From Cupriavidus laharis (GTDB lineage: Bacteria; Pseudomonadota; Gammaproteobacteria; Burkholderiales; Burkholderiaceae): a stretch of 64,000 nucleotides of DNA. The notes under the pieces are model-generated. The model was given only the letters and a program-made list of their open reading frames with translations. It made no database searches and was not told the origin of the DNA. The DNA lies in assembly GCF_914271435.1 (NCBI RefSeq), contig NZ_CAJZAI010000021.1:1-64000 (forward strand), read 5' to 3'. The translations under genes were made by a program, and so were the position numbers. This document shows, one piece after another, positions 63,448-64,000 of the stretch (positions within the stretch are counted from its first letter, which is position 1; every line of letters starts with the position of its first letter).

Positions 63448-63629
63448 ACCCGGACAACCTGATGATCGTCATCAAGGTGGGCGCCCGCCGCGGCGAAGAC
63501 GCCTCGTGGCTGCCGGCGCTTGAGCCGGAGGACATCCGGCAAGGGGTCCATGACAACCTGCGCAATCTGGGTCTGGAGGCCCTGGATGTCGTGAACCTGC
63601 GGGTCATGGGCGATATCCCCGCGCCATGA
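63447..63629 (+). pseudogene. Aldo-keto reductase fragment
   Basis: About 60 codons matching the interior of an aldo/keto reductase (IVIKVGARRGEDASW; GVHDNLRNLGLEALDVVNLR), missing both ends and lacking any start signal. It abuts the decayed LysR gene. The two were probably once a divergent regulator-enzyme pair that lost the intergenic region by deletion. Confidence 0.75.
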
Positions 63630-63668
63630 CCAAGATCCTCGACATCGGCGCCACACACAGGCAACGTT

Positions 63669-64000
63669 TCACAGTCGCTCGCGCGCCATGGCGCGCTGCA
63701 CTGCAATCGGCATCGCGCGTTCCGGCAAGCCGGCCAGTGCCAGATACGTATCGATCCGTGGCCAGACGGCAGCCCAAGATAGCTCGTTGATCAACGGCAG
63801 GTTGAGTGCCGCGTAGACCGGCACCCAGATTTCCTCGCCTTGCACCCGCCGTCGCACCGACAACGCCGGATTGAACTGGTACCACCCTTGCTCAAAGCGC
63901 CTGAAGAGCATGCGGTTGTACGTGTAGTCTCGCTCCACTTCGTTTCTTGCCAGCACGCCGGAGAGGTGCTGCCTGCGCTTGCGCTCCGGTCGCAGCACAT
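63669..64000 (-). CDS. Partial gene cut by the window end, unrecognised
   Basis: The C-terminal ~110 codons of a minus-strand gene whose start lies beyond 64000. The sequence is rich in Arg and aromatic residues (YNRMLFRRFEQGWYQFNPAL, AALNLPLINELSWAAVWPR). No family is recognised. Confidence 0.5.
   Translation of the reverse strand, partial: VLRPERKRRQHLSGVLARNEVERDYTYNRMLFRRFEQGWYQFNPALSVRRRVQGEEIWVPVYAALNLPLINELSWAAVWPRIDTYLALAGLPERAMPIAVQRAMARERL

Overview
The window is high-GC DNA with the look of a beta-proteobacterial chromosome, most likely Cupriavidus or a close Burkholderiales relative. Supporting signs are a Burkholderia-type porin, a Bug/TctC-type periplasmic binding protein, a min operon of the beta-proteobacterial type, a beta-class glutathione transferase, many LysR/AraC/GntR regulators beside catabolic genes, and a large GC-rich non-coding repeat present three times. 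The species is inferred, not proven. No rRNA, tRNA, CRISPR array, prophage or intact IS element was seen.

Layout. 1-851 is repeat copy A, interrupted by a small MITE-like insertion. 852-8901 (minus) is a four-gene set: DUF2126 transglutaminase, circularly permuted ATP-grasp fused to alpha-E, small transglutaminase, stand-alone alpha-E. This is a predicted peptide-ligation/modification cassette of unknown product. 8975-10851 (minus) holds a Sel1-repeat protein and CorA. 11051-13013 (plus) is minCDE, followed by a porin with its terminator. 14534-16124 holds two divergent orphan OmpR-type response regulators with unusual receiver residues. 16129-19705 has a Bug protein, a small zinc-ribbon protein, a fosmidomycin-resistance-type exporter and a divergent AraC regulator.

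19761-28572 is a catabolic island around a GntR regulator. On the minus side are an M20 amidohydrolase, a FAH-family enzyme and GntR. On the plus side are an MFS importer, a serine hydrolase, an arylmalonate-decarboxylase-like enzyme, a dihydropyrimidinase and a racemase-family protein that lacks both catalytic cysteines. The set suggests uptake and ring opening of a cyclic ureide or imide, then decarboxylation and hydrolysis; the substrate is unknown. A GST and an oxygen-binding-type metallo-beta-lactamase-fold protein follow, then repeat copy B (inverted).

30980-37924 (minus) carries glutathione peroxidase, a DHA2 drug exporter, a CBS-domain protein, DbpA RNA helicase, a DUF72 protein and a DUF4382 lipoprotein. 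38434-45178 (plus) is a complete type I Wadjet (JetABCD) anti-plasmid system. 45129-49455 is a urate-degradation cluster (uraD, LysR, MFS transporter, two 5-hydroxyisourate hydrolases), followed by repeat copy C and an alpha-carbonic anhydrase.

51496-54961 has a class II Fic protein with two matched palindromes at its promoter and start, a MazG-like pyrophosphohydrolase and an ICMT-like methyltransferase. 53978-59328 is an operon of DUF3311, a sodium:solute symporter, an amidohydrolase and a CobW/COG0523 GTPase, with a divergent LysR. The right end is less tidy: a DinJ/YafQ toxin-antitoxin pair, a frameshifted secreted protein, a YdcF-type protein, a lipoprotein, decayed LysR and aldo-keto reductase remnants, and one gene cut by the window edge.
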